The notes below the pieces were generated by a model, which worked only from the letters and a program-made list of their open reading frames with translations, did no database searches and had not been told where the DNA came from. Shown here one piece after another: positions 18,055-26,231 of a stretch of 64,000 nucleotides of DNA (positions are counted from its first letter, which is position 1; each line of letters starts with the position of its first letter). The position numbers were made by a program, and so were the translations under genes. The stretch covers positions 372,001 through 436,000 of the forward strand of contig URHW01000001.1 of the NCBI GenBank assembly GCA_900547775.1, written 5' to 3'. The DNA comes from an uncultured Mycoplasmatota bacterium (GTDB taxonomy: Bacteria > Bacillota_I > Bacilli_A > RF39 > UBA660).

Positions 18055-18160
18055 AGCATGGTAGAGATATCATGCTGATAACCTTAACGAATTCAATGTT
18101 AAGGTGTATCAACCAAAACCCCCTGAAATCCCGTCAGAAATGGCGGGATACTTTGTTTAT
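18055..18160 (+). ncRNA. Small structured RNA whose terminator is the integration site
   Basis: Starts about 7 bp after the -10 box. Fold read from sequence: AGCATG/CATGCT hairpin (18055-18076), a longer hairpin with ACCTTAAC/GTTAAGGT (18081-18105) closed by GATA/TATC, an unpaired AACCAAAACCCCC stretch (18111-18123), TGAA, then a 9-bp stem ATCCCGTCA-GAAA-TGGCGGGAT (18128-18149) and a T-rich tail. No ORF. The CCCCCTGAA plus GAAA-loop hairpin recurs three times downstream at element junctions, so this hairpin is probably supplied by element A and the native one now lies at about 51712. It matches neither tmRNA, 6S, SRP nor RNase P by eye. Confidence 0.6.
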
Positions 18161-18189
18161 AAGGGCTTTATGCCATTTGATATATGTAT

Positions 18190-18210
18190 TAGGTACCCAA
18201 ATAGGTACCC
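18190..18210. promoter_or_regulatory. Left arm-type integrase sites of element A
   Basis: Two direct copies of TAGGTACCC at 18190 and 18202 (12-bp period) directly after the integrase stop codon. The same paired motif occurs at the right end (28269/28281) and at the ends of element B, as expected of arm-type sites bound by the integrase N-terminal domain. Confidence 0.65.
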
Positions 18211-18213
18211 ATT

Positions 18214-19329
18214 TTAATTTAGTTTGTCTATAATATTAATTATTTCATTTAATTGATTCTTAAATAGGTGAGAGTAAGTATTTAATGTCTTATCTATTTT
18301 TGTGTGTGCTAAATACTTTGCTACAACATTTATAGTGGCACCACTATTAATTAAAAGTGACGCACAACTATGTCTAAAATCGTGTATTCTAATTTGTTTA
18401 ACTTCTGCTAACTTACAATCCTTGTTTTTTCTATGCCTTAACTTTCCATTTGTAATTGGATCAGTATCTCCAAACAAATACCAGTCATCATTAAATCCAT
18501 AATGTCTTTTAGAAACTTCATATAATACTTTCATATCTTCCATTAATACTTTTGGTATAGGAATATTTCTTATACTAGATTTTGTTTTAGGTGTAGTTAC
18601 CATATATGGTTTCTTTTCATCACCCTGAGTTGCTACAATATTTTTGCTAACACTTAAATATTGATTTTTAAACTCTATATCTTTCCATGTTAGTCCTCTA
18701 AGTTCACCTCTACGAAGTCCACAATAATATAAAGTTTCAAACAAGATTTTAAATAAAATATCATCTTCTACCGATATGAATTTTTTAAATTCTTCATAAG
18801 TGAAAAATAACATTTCTTTTGGTATTTCATTTGGGTCAGTAAAATTAGTCATTTTATTATAAGTTGCCGTAAAATTAAAGTTGTACCACTTAGTAGCAAA
18901 GTTTAATAATTCTTTAAAGAATTTGAATAAATGGTTTTTATGATTTGTTGTATATCCATAAGAATTTATTTGCTTTTTCCATTTTTCAAAGTGTTCAATA
19001 TTAAAATCTTTTAATTTAATATTATCTAAGTCTTTGAAAAATTTTTCTCTATCACGATAAGTCTTTAAAGTGGTATATTTTACTTTATCTTCTTTGTATG
19101 CATAGAAGAGTGTATATAAATCTTTAAAAGTCATATTACGGTCTTTATCACTTCTATCAGCGTTAATTGTTAAAAATTCTCTTTCAGCTTTTAATGCCTC
19201 TGTTTTGGTAAAAAACTTCTTTGATTTATACTTTCTTCTAGAACCATCTAAATTCTTAACATAGTCATAAAAAATCCACTTACGACCATCTTTTGTCCAT
19301 TCTTTTTTATCTAATAGTTTAACTGCCAT
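18214..19329 (-). CDS. int: Tyrosine recombinase (element A integrase)
   Basis: 371 aa phage/ICE-type integrase. N-terminal AP2-like arm-binding domain (KKEWTKDGRKWIFYDYVKNLDGSRRKYKSKKF), a SAM-like core-binding domain (about 65-165), then the catalytic domain with GLRRGELRGL (Arg), HDFRHSCASLLI (His-x-x-Arg) and HTKIDKTLNTYSHLF (His, nucleophile Tyr). All R-H-R-H-Y residues are present, so it should be active. Its 3' end abuts the left attachment junction. Close paralogue of the integrase at 34036 and of the fragment at 50445. Two base pairs after the RepA-like gene; GGAGGAAT ribosome site. Confidence 0.95.
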   Translation of the reverse strand: MAVKLLDKKEWTKDGRKWIFYDYVKNLDGSRRKYKSKKFFTKTEALKAEREFLTINADRSDKDRNMTFKDLYTLFYAYKEDKVKYTTLKTYRDREKFFKDLDNIKLKDFNIEHFEKWKKQINSYGYTTNHKNHLFKFFKELLNFATKWYNFNFTATYNKMTNFTDPNEIPKEMLFFTYEEFKKFISVEDDILFKILFETLYYCGLRRGELRGLTWKDIEFKNQYLSVSKNIVATQGDEKKPYMVTTPKTKSSIRNIPIPKVLMEDMKVLYEVSKRHYGFNDDWYLFGDTDPITNGKLRHRKNKDCKLAEVKQIRIHDFRHSCASLLINSGATINVVAKYLAHTKIDKTLNTYSHLFKNQLNEIINIIDKLN

Positions 19330-19331
19330 AA

Positions 19332-20336
19332 TTATTCCTCCTTTGAATTTAAATTATTACTATTACTTTCTGAAAAAATATTATCAGCAAGTATTTCCAA
19401 AGGTTCCCTATATTTAGCAGTATATAGTCTTTCTGTTTGTGTTCTTTTACATTCTATAAATAATCCTAGTTTTTCGAGTTCATCTTTATTACTTGATATT
19501 AATTTACCTAAGACGGGTGGAGTAATAAATAAATTTAATTTACTAACCAATTCTGAAATAGTAAAAGTAAACTCTTTTTTACTAATTGCATATTTTAAAA
19601 ATTGAATTAAATTTGGATTAAGTGTTTCTTCTGTTTTTTCATCAATACTTAGGATTAAATTATCATTTCTTTTTAGTACATAATTAAGTGCTTGGTAATC
19701 TCTACTTTCATAATTTAAGTAGAAGGCTGATTTGATGTTTTCATCTTGTTTTAATGCAAGTTTACCATCTACACATGTATCAATAGCAGTACTTCCTAAA
19801 GATTTACCTTTACGATTTAAATGATGAACTATGATGATAGTAACATTATAATTATTACATAATTTACGCAATTGTGGAAATATATTTTGACTCATATCTT
19901 GGTAATTATTTAAATCATAATAACTTCCAAAATTTATGCCATTAAACATATCAATAAATACTAATTTGCTGTTATATTTTTCTTTAAATTCACTTATTTC
20001 TTTTTCAACTTTTAATATGCTTAGTTGCGTCATGTTATCTTCTGGGAAAGTATATAAAAAATCATTTTCCTTTAAATTACAATTCATAAAATTAATACGA
20101 CTTATAGTTTCAGATGGATTCATTTCTGTACTTAAATATAAAACTGGTGTTTTGTTAGTCTTTAAATTCAAAAAAGGAATACCATTACAAACAGAATTTG
20201 CTATTTGAAGAGCTAGAGCAGATTTACCAACCTTAGCTTCTCCAAGTAAACAATATAAACCATTTTCTCTAATCATATTTTCAATAATATAATTAATATC
20301 GACAATACTATTTTTTAATTCTTCAATTGTTTTCAT
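19332..20336 (-). CDS. RepA-like AAA/RecA-fold ATPase (AAA_25 type)
   Basis: 334 aa. Walker A GEAKVGKSALALQIANS (about residues 32-48), a RecA/DnaB-like core with LVFIDMFNGINFG (Walker B) and TIIIVHHLNRKGKSLGSTAIDT, then a C-terminal winged-helix-like region. This is the family of hexameric RepA/AAA_25 ATPases found in plasmids and integrative elements, probably acting in replication of the excised circle. A paralogue of the same design is in element B (37315). Translated just before the integrase. Confidence 0.82.
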   Translation of the reverse strand: MKTIEELKNSIVDINYIIENMIRENGLYCLLGEAKVGKSALALQIANSVCNGIPFLNLKTNKTPVLYLSTEMNPSETISRINFMNCNLKENDFLYTFPEDNMTQLSILKVEKEISEFKEKYNSKLVFIDMFNGINFGSYYDLNNYQDMSQNIFPQLRKLCNNYNVTIIIVHHLNRKGKSLGSTAIDTCVDGKLALKQDENIKSAFYLNYESRDYQALNYVLKRNDNLILSIDEKTEETLNPNLIQFLKYAISKKEFTFTISELVSKLNLFITPPVLGKLISSNKDELEKLGLFIECKRTQTERLYTAKYREPLEILADNIFSESNSNNLNSKEE

Positions 20337-20347
20337 ATAATTCCTTT

Positions 20348-20584
20348 CTATAAATTTTCTTTAGCCATTTTTTCTAAATAATTAATATTAATTTTTAGCT
20401 TATTAACGACTTCAATCATTGATAATCTGTTATTAGGAAGAGTATAACCTCTATTTATTAGGTCATTTTTTATTTCTCTTCTAAGTTTAACGGCATTGTT
20501 TTTACCTATTTCAGCAAGTTTCATTAGATCATCAAGATTACACCATTGCTTTGAAATAAGTTTTAAAGTTTCTCTAGCATCCAT
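20348..20584 (-). CDS. Small HTH-like (excisionase/Rep accessory) protein
   Basis: 78 aa starting at ATG 20584, with AAAGGAGG 9 bp upstream; the in-frame ATG at 20605 overlaps that site. It matches the 78-aa protein at 38260 along its length (ETL-L-SKQWC-L-DLMKL...G-N-A-K-R-EI--DL---GY-LP). The pattern resembles short DNA-binding proteins that accompany the RepA-like ATPase and integrase in these elements. The exact role (excisionase, replication initiator helper) is not proven. Confidence 0.65.
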   Translation of the reverse strand: MDARETLKLISKQWCNLDDLMKLAEIGKNNAVKLRREIKNDLINRGYTLPNNRLSMIEVVNKLKININYLEKMAKENL

Positions 20585-20660
20585 ATAAACTAATCCTCCT
20601 TTCATTTAGACTCTAGATATAAATATATCTATGTAAAGATTACCAACTAAAGAAAGAAAT

Positions 20661-20687
20661 TATATTGTGAGGTATACTCACAATATA
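20661..20687. promoter_or_regulatory. 27-bp palindromic operator between repA operon and repressor
   Basis: Perfect arms TATATTGTGAG and CTCACAATATA around GTATA. A further TTGTGAG half-site lies at about 20722. The spot is between the divergent integrase operon and the XRE gene, so it is the likely repressor binding site. Confidence 0.65.
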
Positions 20688-20808
20688 ATAATACCATTTA
20701 ATATTAATTAATGTCAATAAAATTTGTGAGTTTTAATTACAAAATTATTGTTGAATAATCTGTTTTGTGGTAAAATGGTATTAGGAAGTTATGAAGAGGT
20801 GTAATTTA

Positions 20809-21336
20809 ATGAATAATAAAACTTTAGCTAGTGTAGTAAAAGAAGCTAGAGAGAAAATTAATATATCCCAAAGAAAATTATCAAGAATAACTGGTATAGA
20901 TAATAATACGATTGCTAAAATTGAAAAAGGCGAAAGAAAGAAACCTAATGTATTATCTTTAAAAAAGTTAAGTTCAGTATTAAATCTATCTTTAGAGATG
21001 TTAATGGAACTATGTGAGTATAGTAAAGAAGAAATAGATTCAACAGTTAATAATTCTTATAGTAGTATGGTTATCAAACCTGAAAATGCTCCAATTCTTG
21101 TACTGGATGATATAGTTAATCAAATGCAAGATGAACTATATATGAAAATGGTTATTAAAGAATTATTAGATAACTGTGATTTAGAAGAGTTAAATTTTAT
21201 TTCTGAATTAAATAAAAAGGACAAAAATAGAGTTATCAAAGTAATTAAAAATTATGTTAAAGATAATGAAAAAGAAATAAAAAAACAAAAACAATCTCTT
21301 GATGATTTAAAAAAATTACTTACTGAAGAAGAATGA
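20809..21336 (+). CDS. XRE-family repressor of element A
   Basis: 175 aa. N-terminal HTH_3 (residues about 5-60: KEAREKINISQRKLSRITGIDNNTIAKIEKGERKKPNVLSLKKLSSVLN), then a variable C-terminal helical region ending in a Lys/Glu-rich coiled stretch. Divergent from the integrase operon with the palindromic operator between, so it likely controls excision/replication. Start ATG 20809 has AGAGGTG upstream; the in-frame ATG 20791 overlaps the -10 region (GGTAAAAT). Confidence 0.85.
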   Translation: MNNKTLASVVKEAREKINISQRKLSRITGIDNNTIAKIEKGERKKPNVLSLKKLSSVLNLSLEMLMELCEYSKEEIDSTVNNSYSSMVIKPENAPILVLDDIVNQMQDELYMKMVIKELLDNCDLEELNFISELNKKDKNRVIKVIKNYVKDNEKEIKKQKQSLDDLKKLLTEEE

Positions 21337-21410
21337 TTTTTTAGTTAGTAATGACAATATGACAAGAAATAGAGATATATGGGTATGGTGTAATAAAGGC
21401 GTCATTGCTG

Positions 21411-21500
21411 TCATTGGGAATATAATATTTGTCTAGCAAGCAATGAATTTGATCTCCTGTACGAAATTCGTATGTGGGAATGCCCAAACCCTTGATTGAA
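21411..21500 (+). repeat. Left copy of ~90-bp inverted repeat flanking the RM cassette
   Basis: The stretch TGTCTAGC-AGC-A-TGAATTTG--CTCC-GTACGAAATTC...CCCAA-CCCTT is found again in reverse complement at 26041-26137 with about 80% identity over the central 64 bp by manual alignment. Each copy contains a GAATTT...AAATTC mini-palindrome. The two copies bracket the membrane protein, RM enzyme and DUF4238 remnant. Confidence 0.7.
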
Positions 21501-21621
21501 ATTTTAAAATAAAAAATTATTTTCATAATAATTATTAAATGATATGAATTTTACTGCGAATTTACTAGAAAAATACCAGGGAATTCATCATGATCAATTT
21601 AGTCTTAATTGGAGGTGTATG

Positions 21622-22275
21622 ATGGTTGAATCTTTAAAAACAACATTATCGGGTGAAAATTTATTAACTATTATTGGTTTTGCATGTACAATTTTTGTCG
21701 CTTTTATCACAGCTTTTTTAACATCAAAGAATAATAATAAAAGTATTACGTCCGATTATTTTAAAAGAGAAGGAATAAATGTACAAGAGAGAGTTTTAAA
21801 GTTTTGGAGTAGTTTATTGCTATATGATTTTAATAAATGTATAGAGATGTACAAAAAAAATATTGGATTAGAGGGAAAAAAAGATGATGTAGAAATTATA
21901 AAACTAATTACCCATGATGCAATTCTATATTCTTCAAAATCAACAATAAAAGCAATTGCTACATATCAACATTATTCATACAAAAATAATAAAAATGGTA
22001 AAAAAACAAAAGAAGAAAAAAATAGTACCCTAGAAACCATGAAATTATTAATAATTTCTTCGAGAGTCATAAAAAAAATGAAATATGATTTTACTGGTGA
22101 AAAGGTGGATATCATTGATTTATTAAAAATAAGAATTAATGATTTAGACAACAAAAAAATACTATTATCAAGAATTTTGATAATTTATTATAACTTTATA
22201 GAAAATGTTGGAAAATTAATTATAGCAATAATTTTATTGATAATGATAATATTATTTAAATATAAAATTTTATGA
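21622..22275 (+). CDS. Unknown membrane protein ahead of the RM gene
   Basis: 217 aa. One hydrophobic helix near the N-terminus (LLTIIGFACTIFVAFITAFLT) and one at the extreme C-terminus (IIAIILLIMIILF), with a basic, mostly helical region between them. I do not recognise the family. Start ATG 21622 follows GGAGGTG by 4 bp; the frame is open upstream but without a ribosome site. It sits inside the inverted-repeat pair and 68 bp before the RM gene, so it may be an accessory or effector of that locus. Confidence 0.6.
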   Translation: MVESLKTTLSGENLLTIIGFACTIFVAFITAFLTSKNNNKSITSDYFKREGINVQERVLKFWSSLLLYDFNKCIEMYKKNIGLEGKKDDVEIIKLITHDAILYSSKSTIKAIATYQHYSYKNNKNGKKTKEEKNSTLETMKLLIISSRVIKKMKYDFTGEKVDIIDLLKIRINDLDNKKILLSRILIIYYNFIENVGKLIIAIILLIMIILFKYKIL

Positions 22276-22343
22276 GAATTTAATTGCAATTTAAGCAAAA
22301 ATTAAATTATAACTAATTAAGTAAGAATTGGAGGTATTTAATA

Positions 22344-25124
22344 ATGACTGATTTAGAACAAAAGAATAGAGCAAAAAAATTTGCAGAGTTTTGGAAAGAT
22401 AAGGGATATGAAAAGGGGCAATCACAAATATTTTGGACAACATTATTAACTGATGTGTTTGGTGTAGAAAATATTAGTGAATTTATTGAATTTGAAGATC
22501 AAGTTCATATTGATAAAACAACGGGCTTTATAGATGGATATATTCCAAGTACAAAGGTATTAATTGAACAAAAAAGTATTGAAAAAGATTTAAGAAAGCC
22601 AATAAAACAATCAGATGGTAGTTTACTTAATCCTTTTCAACAAGCAAAAAAATATATTGCTGAACTTCCTGTATCTAAGCATCCAAAATGGGTTATTACA
22701 TGTAATTTCAAATCATTTCTTGTTTATGATATGAATAACCCTAACAGTGAACCAGAAGAAATACTATTAAAAAATTTACCAAAAGAATATTATCGTTTAT
22801 CATTTTTAGTAGATGAAAAAAGCGAGCATTTAAAAAAAGAGGAAGAATTATCATTTAAAGCAGGTGAATTGGTTGGAAAACTTTATGATGCTTTTTCTAA
22901 GCAATATAAAGATATAACTAATGAACAATCACAAAAAGATTTAAATGAATTATGTGTTAGATTAGTATTTTGTTTATATGCTGAAGATGCTGGTCTATTT
23001 GGAAGAAAAAATGTATTTCATGACTATTTATCAAAATATGAAGATTTAAGTTTAATGAGAAAAGCATTAATTGAGTTATTTAAGATATTAGATACTAAAT
23101 TAGAAGATAGAGACCCTTATTTAGAAGATGAATTAAATCAATTTCCTTATGTAAATGGAGGATTATTTTCTAATGAAAATATAGAAATTCCATTATTTAC
23201 AGATGAAATAAAAAATACTCTTTTAGCAAAGGCATCAGATGATTTTGATTGGTCTGAAATATCTCCAACTATATTTGGTGCAGTATTCGAATCAACATTA
23301 AATCCAGAAACTAGAAGATCCGGAGGTATGCATTATACTTCAATTGAAAATATTCATAAAGTAATTGATCCATTGTTTTTAAATGAATTAAGAGAAAAAT
23401 TAGATGATGCTTTAGCATATAAAAACGAGAAAACAAGAAATGAAAAATTAATAGAATTTCAAAATTATATAGCATCACTTAGTTTTTTAGATTCAGCATG
23501 TGGGTCAGGTAACTTTTTAACAGAAACATATTTATCTTTAAGAAGATTGGAAAATGAAATGTTATCAGCAATGTCAAAAGGTATGATGATGCTTGATATT
23601 GCAGATACAATAAAAGTTTCAATTCAACAATTTTATGGAATAGAGGTAAATGATTTTGCTGTTAAAGTTGCTAAAACTGCACTTTGGATTGCAGAAGCTC
23701 AAATGTGGACTGAAACCAAAAAAATAATATCTAGTTTTACAAACATTAGTGATTTCTTACCATTAGAAACCTACGATAATATTGTTGAAGCAAATGCACT
23801 AAAAATAGATTGGAATGAAGTAATACCTAATACTAAATGTAGTTATATAATGGGAAATCCACCATTTGTTGGTGCAAGATTGATGAGTCCAGTTCAAAAA
23901 GAAGATGTTGCAGAAATATTTAAAGATATTAAAAATTATGGAAATATTGATTACGTAGGATGTTGGTATATTAAAGCTGCCAATTACATGAAAAATACCA
24001 ATATAGAAACTGCATTAGTTTCAACTAATAGTATATGTCAAGGAGAACAAACAACAATTTTATGGAAAGATATGTTGAATAATGGAATAAACATTAATTT
24101 TGCATATCGTACTTTTAGATGGGATAGTGAAGCTAGTCTAAAAGCACATGTTCATTGCATAATTATAGGTTTTAGCTATAAAGTTAGAGATAAAAAAGTA
24201 ATATATGATAACGGAAAATTTAATGAGGCAAAAAATATAAACGCTTATTTAGTTGATGCTCCAAATGTTTTGTTAGATAGTAGATCAAATCCGATATGTA
24301 ATGTGAGTAAAGCAGATTTTGGAAGTATGCCAAATGATAATGGATTTTTAAGTGATTATTCAAAAGAACAAGTTTTGGAAATAAATACTAAATATCCAGA
24401 AAGCGAAAATATGTTTAAATTATTTATTGGAGCAACAGAATTTTTACATAAAAAGGAACGTTATTGTTTATGGTTGAATGGTATTTCTCCTACGTTAATC
24501 AAAAAAGTTCCACCAGTATATGAGGCTGTTGAAAAAGTAAAAGAATTAAGAAATAATAGTAATCGAGAAGCAACGAGAAAATTAGCAGATATTCCTATGT
24601 TATTTGGTGAAATTAGACAACCAGATGGTGATTATTTGGTTATACCATGTCATTCATCTGAAAAAAGAAGATATATTCCTGTTGGATATGTAGATAAAAA
24701 TGTGATTTGTAGCAATGCTAATATATTAGTTCCTAATGCTAACTTATATAGTTTCGGAGTATTGATGTCAAATGTTCATAATTCTTGGATGAGAATTGTT
24801 TCCGGAAGAATAAAAAGTGATTATAGATATTCTGTAAAAATAGTTTATAATAATTTTCCATGGCCCAATCCTACAAAGGAGCAAAAAGAGAAAATTGAAA
24901 AAACTGCTCAAGCAATATTAGATGCAAGAGAATTGTATCCAGATAGTTCGTTAGCAGATTTATATGATGAATTAACAATGCCAGTAGAATTAAGAAAAGC
25001 ACATCAAGCAAATGATGTTGCTGTAATGGAAGCATATGGATTTAATTGGAAAACTATGACTGAATCAATGTGTGTTGCTGAACTTATGAAAATGTATCAA
25101 AAATTAGTTGATAGTGATGAGTAA
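22344..25124 (+). CDS. Type IIL (MmeI-like) restriction-modification fusion enzyme
   Basis: 926 aa single-chain endonuclease/adenine methyltransferase. N-terminal PD-ExK nuclease: GFIDGYIP...VLIEQK (Asp, then Glu-x-Lys 11-13 residues later), as in MmeI. A helical linker follows, then N6-adenine methyltransferase motifs SACGSGNFLTETY (motif I, about residue 380) and NPPFVGARL (motif IV, about 507), and a C-terminal target-recognition domain. The order and length fit the MmeI/type IIL family, which cuts with one strand modified for protection. PglX of BREX is related in the methylase but lacks this nuclease N-terminus. Motifs are intact. Stop overlaps the DUF4238 start by 8 bp. Confidence 0.88.
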   Translation: MTDLEQKNRAKKFAEFWKDKGYEKGQSQIFWTTLLTDVFGVENISEFIEFEDQVHIDKTTGFIDGYIPSTKVLIEQKSIEKDLRKPIKQSDGSLLNPFQQAKKYIAELPVSKHPKWVITCNFKSFLVYDMNNPNSEPEEILLKNLPKEYYRLSFLVDEKSEHLKKEEELSFKAGELVGKLYDAFSKQYKDITNEQSQKDLNELCVRLVFCLYAEDAGLFGRKNVFHDYLSKYEDLSLMRKALIELFKILDTKLEDRDPYLEDELNQFPYVNGGLFSNENIEIPLFTDEIKNTLLAKASDDFDWSEISPTIFGAVFESTLNPETRRSGGMHYTSIENIHKVIDPLFLNELREKLDDALAYKNEKTRNEKLIEFQNYIASLSFLDSACGSGNFLTETYLSLRRLENEMLSAMSKGMMMLDIADTIKVSIQQFYGIEVNDFAVKVAKTALWIAEAQMWTETKKIISSFTNISDFLPLETYDNIVEANALKIDWNEVIPNTKCSYIMGNPPFVGARLMSPVQKEDVAEIFKDIKNYGNIDYVGCWYIKAANYMKNTNIETALVSTNSICQGEQTTILWKDMLNNGININFAYRTFRWDSEASLKAHVHCIIIGFSYKVRDKKVIYDNGKFNEAKNINAYLVDAPNVLLDSRSNPICNVSKADFGSMPNDNGFLSDYSKEQVLEINTKYPESENMFKLFIGATEFLHKKERYCLWLNGISPTLIKKVPPVYEAVEKVKELRNNSNREATRKLADIPMLFGEIRQPDGDYLVIPCHSSEKRRYIPVGYVDKNVICSNANILVPNANLYSFGVLMSNVHNSWMRIVSGRIKSDYRYSVKIVYNNFPWPNPTKEQKEKIEKTAQAILDARELYPDSSLADLYDELTMPVELRKAHQANDVAVMEAYGFNWKTMTESMCVAELMKMYQKLVDSDE

Positions 25125-25987
25125 AGATTATACTAGAAATCAACATTTTGTTCCTAGAGCGTATTTAAGATTTTTTTCTTATAAAAAGAAGAATGAATAT
25201 TATGTAAAAGTTTTTGATAAAAAAATTAATAAAAGTTTTGAATCAAATATAAATAATATTGCATTATTTAATAATTTTTATGAAATATATGACCATTCTA
25301 AAAATCATTGGGAAAATTATTATAGTCATATAGAAAGTATTCTTCCAATATTTTTTAATAATTTGATAATATCTTCAAAATTACTACCTAATGAAAGTAA
25401 AATAATAAATGAAGATATAAAAAACAATATATGTGCGATTATTCATATGCAGTTGTTAAGAACTAGAAATGCGCGCTTATATTTTGATGAACTAGGCAAA
25501 AATGTTACTAATAACATGATAGATAAAACCGAAGAAGTTTTAAATAGATTATTAACTGAAGAACATTTAATTACCTTAAATAATATAGAAATAATTTAGA
25601 CTTTATCCGTTATGTCGAATTAGATAAATTCAATGAAGAGAAGTTTATAAAAAAGAGTCAAATATATTTAAAAAATAAAGTCTGGATTGTTTATAAAAAT
25701 TTAAATAGTAAAGAGCATCCTTTTGTTACATGTGACAATCCTATTATTTATTATAATTATATTACCGGAAGAACAGGCTTTGGTCATAATGGTATTGCAC
25801 GAAGTGAAACAATTATAATGTATCCTTTAAATAGAGAACTTTTACTTGTCTTATATCCAGAACATTTATTATTTAGTGGAATAAAAAAATTATCAAACAA
25901 ATTGATATTTTTAAATGATATACCATTTGTTATTAGAATAAATAAATTACATTATCTTCAATCGTATAGACAAGTGTACTATATATA
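25117..25987 (+). pseudogene. DUF4238 protein, broken by frameshift
   Basis: The first frame encodes MSKDYTRNQHFVPRAYLRFF..., the DUF4238 start, and stops at 25599. The homologous continuation is in another frame from about 25584 (NNLDFIRYVELDKFNEEK...) to 25987 and carries FVTCDNPIIYYN, the DUF4238 C-terminal signature. One indel near 25585-25600 explains the break; sequencing error is possible. DUF4238 proteins occur in defence contexts but their role is unknown. ATG overlaps the RM stop codon, indicating co-translation before the mutation. Confidence 0.8.
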
Positions 25988-26040
25988 AGACAAGTTTTAC
26001 ATGCACTATTCAAATATAATTTTAAAAATATTATTTCAGA

Positions 26041-26137
26041 TTATAAAGGGCTTGGGATTATCCTAAATAAGAATTTCGTACGGGAGTACAAATTCAGTGC
26101 TGGCTAGACAATAAACATGTTTCCAATAAGTTAATTT
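26041..26137 (-). repeat. Right copy of inverted repeat flanking the RM cassette
   Basis: Reverse complement matches 21411-21500 (see that entry). Contains GAATTTCGTAC-ggga-GTACAAATTC, a better palindrome than in the left copy. The 244-bp gap between the DUF4238 remnant and the next gene holds this repeat and a promoter-like AT-rich stretch. Confidence 0.7.
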
Positions 26138-26231
26138 GAAAGTTTTAGCTTAAAAAGATAGTTGTTTATAATTATATATATTTTTAATATTTGTTTGATA
26201 TTAAATTTATGGTTTTTTATGAGGTGATAAT

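Noticed and set aside
18055..18160. tmRNA, SRP RNA, 6S RNA or tracrRNA as identity of the attachment-site RNA
   Set aside because: No tRNA-like CCA end or tag frame, no GGAA SRP loop, no long 6S duplex, and no Cas9 or CRISPR repeats nearby.
21341..21526. Small minus-strand gene in front of the RM cassette
   Set aside because: It coincides with the left inverted repeat, has no ribosome site and no recognisable sequence.
22344..25124. BREX PglX or DISARM methylase
   Set aside because: No PglZ, BrxC, DrmA or DrmB genes are near, and the N-terminus carries a nuclease motif typical of type IIL enzymes.
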